The notes under the pieces were generated by a model, which saw nothing but the letters and a program-made list of their open reading frames with translations, ran no database searches and was not told where the DNA came from. 5,655 nt of DNA from an uncultured Clostridia bacterium (GTDB taxonomy: Bacteria; Bacillota; Clostridia; Oscillospirales; Acutalibacteraceae). Positions 5,471 through 5,655 of this stretch are shown here, in pieces. The stretch spans positions 1 to 5,655 of the forward strand of contig CAMMKL010000147.1 in NCBI GenBank assembly GCA_946497265.1, in the 5' to 3' direction. Numbering within the stretch: position 1 is the stretch's first letter; every line of letters begins with the position of its first letter. A program made the translations under genes and the position numbers.

Positions 5471-5655
5471 ATGAACCAGATTGTTTATCGTTTCCCACAA
5501 GGGACAGAAAAAATACTCACGATGAGCTACGACGACGGGCACGTGGAAGACCGGCGGCTGACACAACTGTTCCGCAAGTACGGGATACGCGCAACCTTTC
5601 ATCTGCCGTCCACCTATATCGGACAGAAGGAACATGTCACGGCAACCGAGATTCC
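5471..5655 (+). CDS. Polysaccharide deacetylase-like (NodB homology) protein, 5' part
   Basis: The gene starts at ATG 5471 behind AGGAGA (5459-5464, spacing six) and runs off the right edge; 61 residues are visible. ILTMSYDDGHVEDRRLTQLF at 15-34 contains the family's first motif in the form SYDDG (19-23), where the two Asp act as catalytic base and metal ligand, and KYGIRATFHLPSTYIG (36-51) is the usual second strand of the NodB barrel. Known members remove acetyl groups from peptidoglycan, chitin or other N-acetylated sugars. No signal peptide or membrane anchor precedes the domain, so a cytoplasmic substrate is possible, as for the short SYDDG-type members; the substrate is unknown. It lies 24 bases after the malic enzyme on the same strand with no terminator between, so it may share that transcript although no metabolic link is obvious. 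Confidence 0.85.
   Translation, partial: MNQIVYRFPQGTEKILTMSYDDGHVEDRRLTQLFRKYGIRATFHLPSTYIGQKEHVTATEI

Noticed and set aside
4799..5635. Long minus-strand open frame of 278 codons opposite the malic enzyme and deacetylase genes
   Set aside because: It runs antisense across two well-supported genes and their gap. Its sequence is low in family-like motifs, and it is explained by GC-rich codon usage on the other strand.

Overview
The window looks like chromosomal DNA of a moderately GC-rich member of the Bacillota, probably class Clostridia. Pointers are the strong AGGAGG-type ribosome binding sites, sigma-A-like promoters of the TTGACA/TATAAT type, a YtrA-type GntR regulator with its ABC transporter, a LURP-one (YxjI-like) protein, and a short QueG-like iron-sulfur protein. 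The genus cannot be fixed from the sequence. I see no phage, IS element, CRISPR array, tRNA or rRNA.

Layout. Bases 1-176 hold the 3' end of a plus-strand gene, probably the substrate-binding protein of a sugar-type ABC importer. It is closed by a perfect stem-loop at 214-252. That stem-loop sits between two converging transcription units and can also stop the minus-strand operon. Reading leftward, that operon is: GntR/YtrA-like repressor (2765-2397), ABC ATPase (2392-1694), six-span ABC-2 type permease (1700-864), and a LURP-one-related protein (838-359). The first three genes are separated by 4 bp and then a 7-bp overlap; the last follows after 25 bp. A near-consensus promoter (TTGACA, 17 bp, TATCAT) with a 22-bp near-palindrome over its -10 box lies just upstream of the repressor, which suggests autoregulation.

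Further right, a short epoxyqueuosine-reductase-like protein with two [4Fe-4S] cluster motifs (3689-2868, minus) is transcribed away from an HxlR-family regulator (3844-4275, plus). Their predicted promoters share the same -35 bases at 3743-3749. The HxlR gene appears to start at a TTG codon and carries a lysine-rich N-terminal tail. It is followed after one base by a complete short-form malic enzyme (4277-5446) and then by the start of a polysaccharide deacetylase-like gene (5471 to the window end).

Working picture. The minus operon looks like a self-regulated envelope or lipid stress module: repressor, exporter-type ABC pair and a tubby/scramblase-fold protein. The plus operon places malate-to-pyruvate metabolism under, or at least together with, an HxlR regulator. 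Both functional links are inferences from gene order. No gene here is clearly of an unknown family; the most unusual points are the LURP-one protein ending the YtrA-type operon, the HxlR-malic enzyme coupling, and the shared-box divergent promoters.
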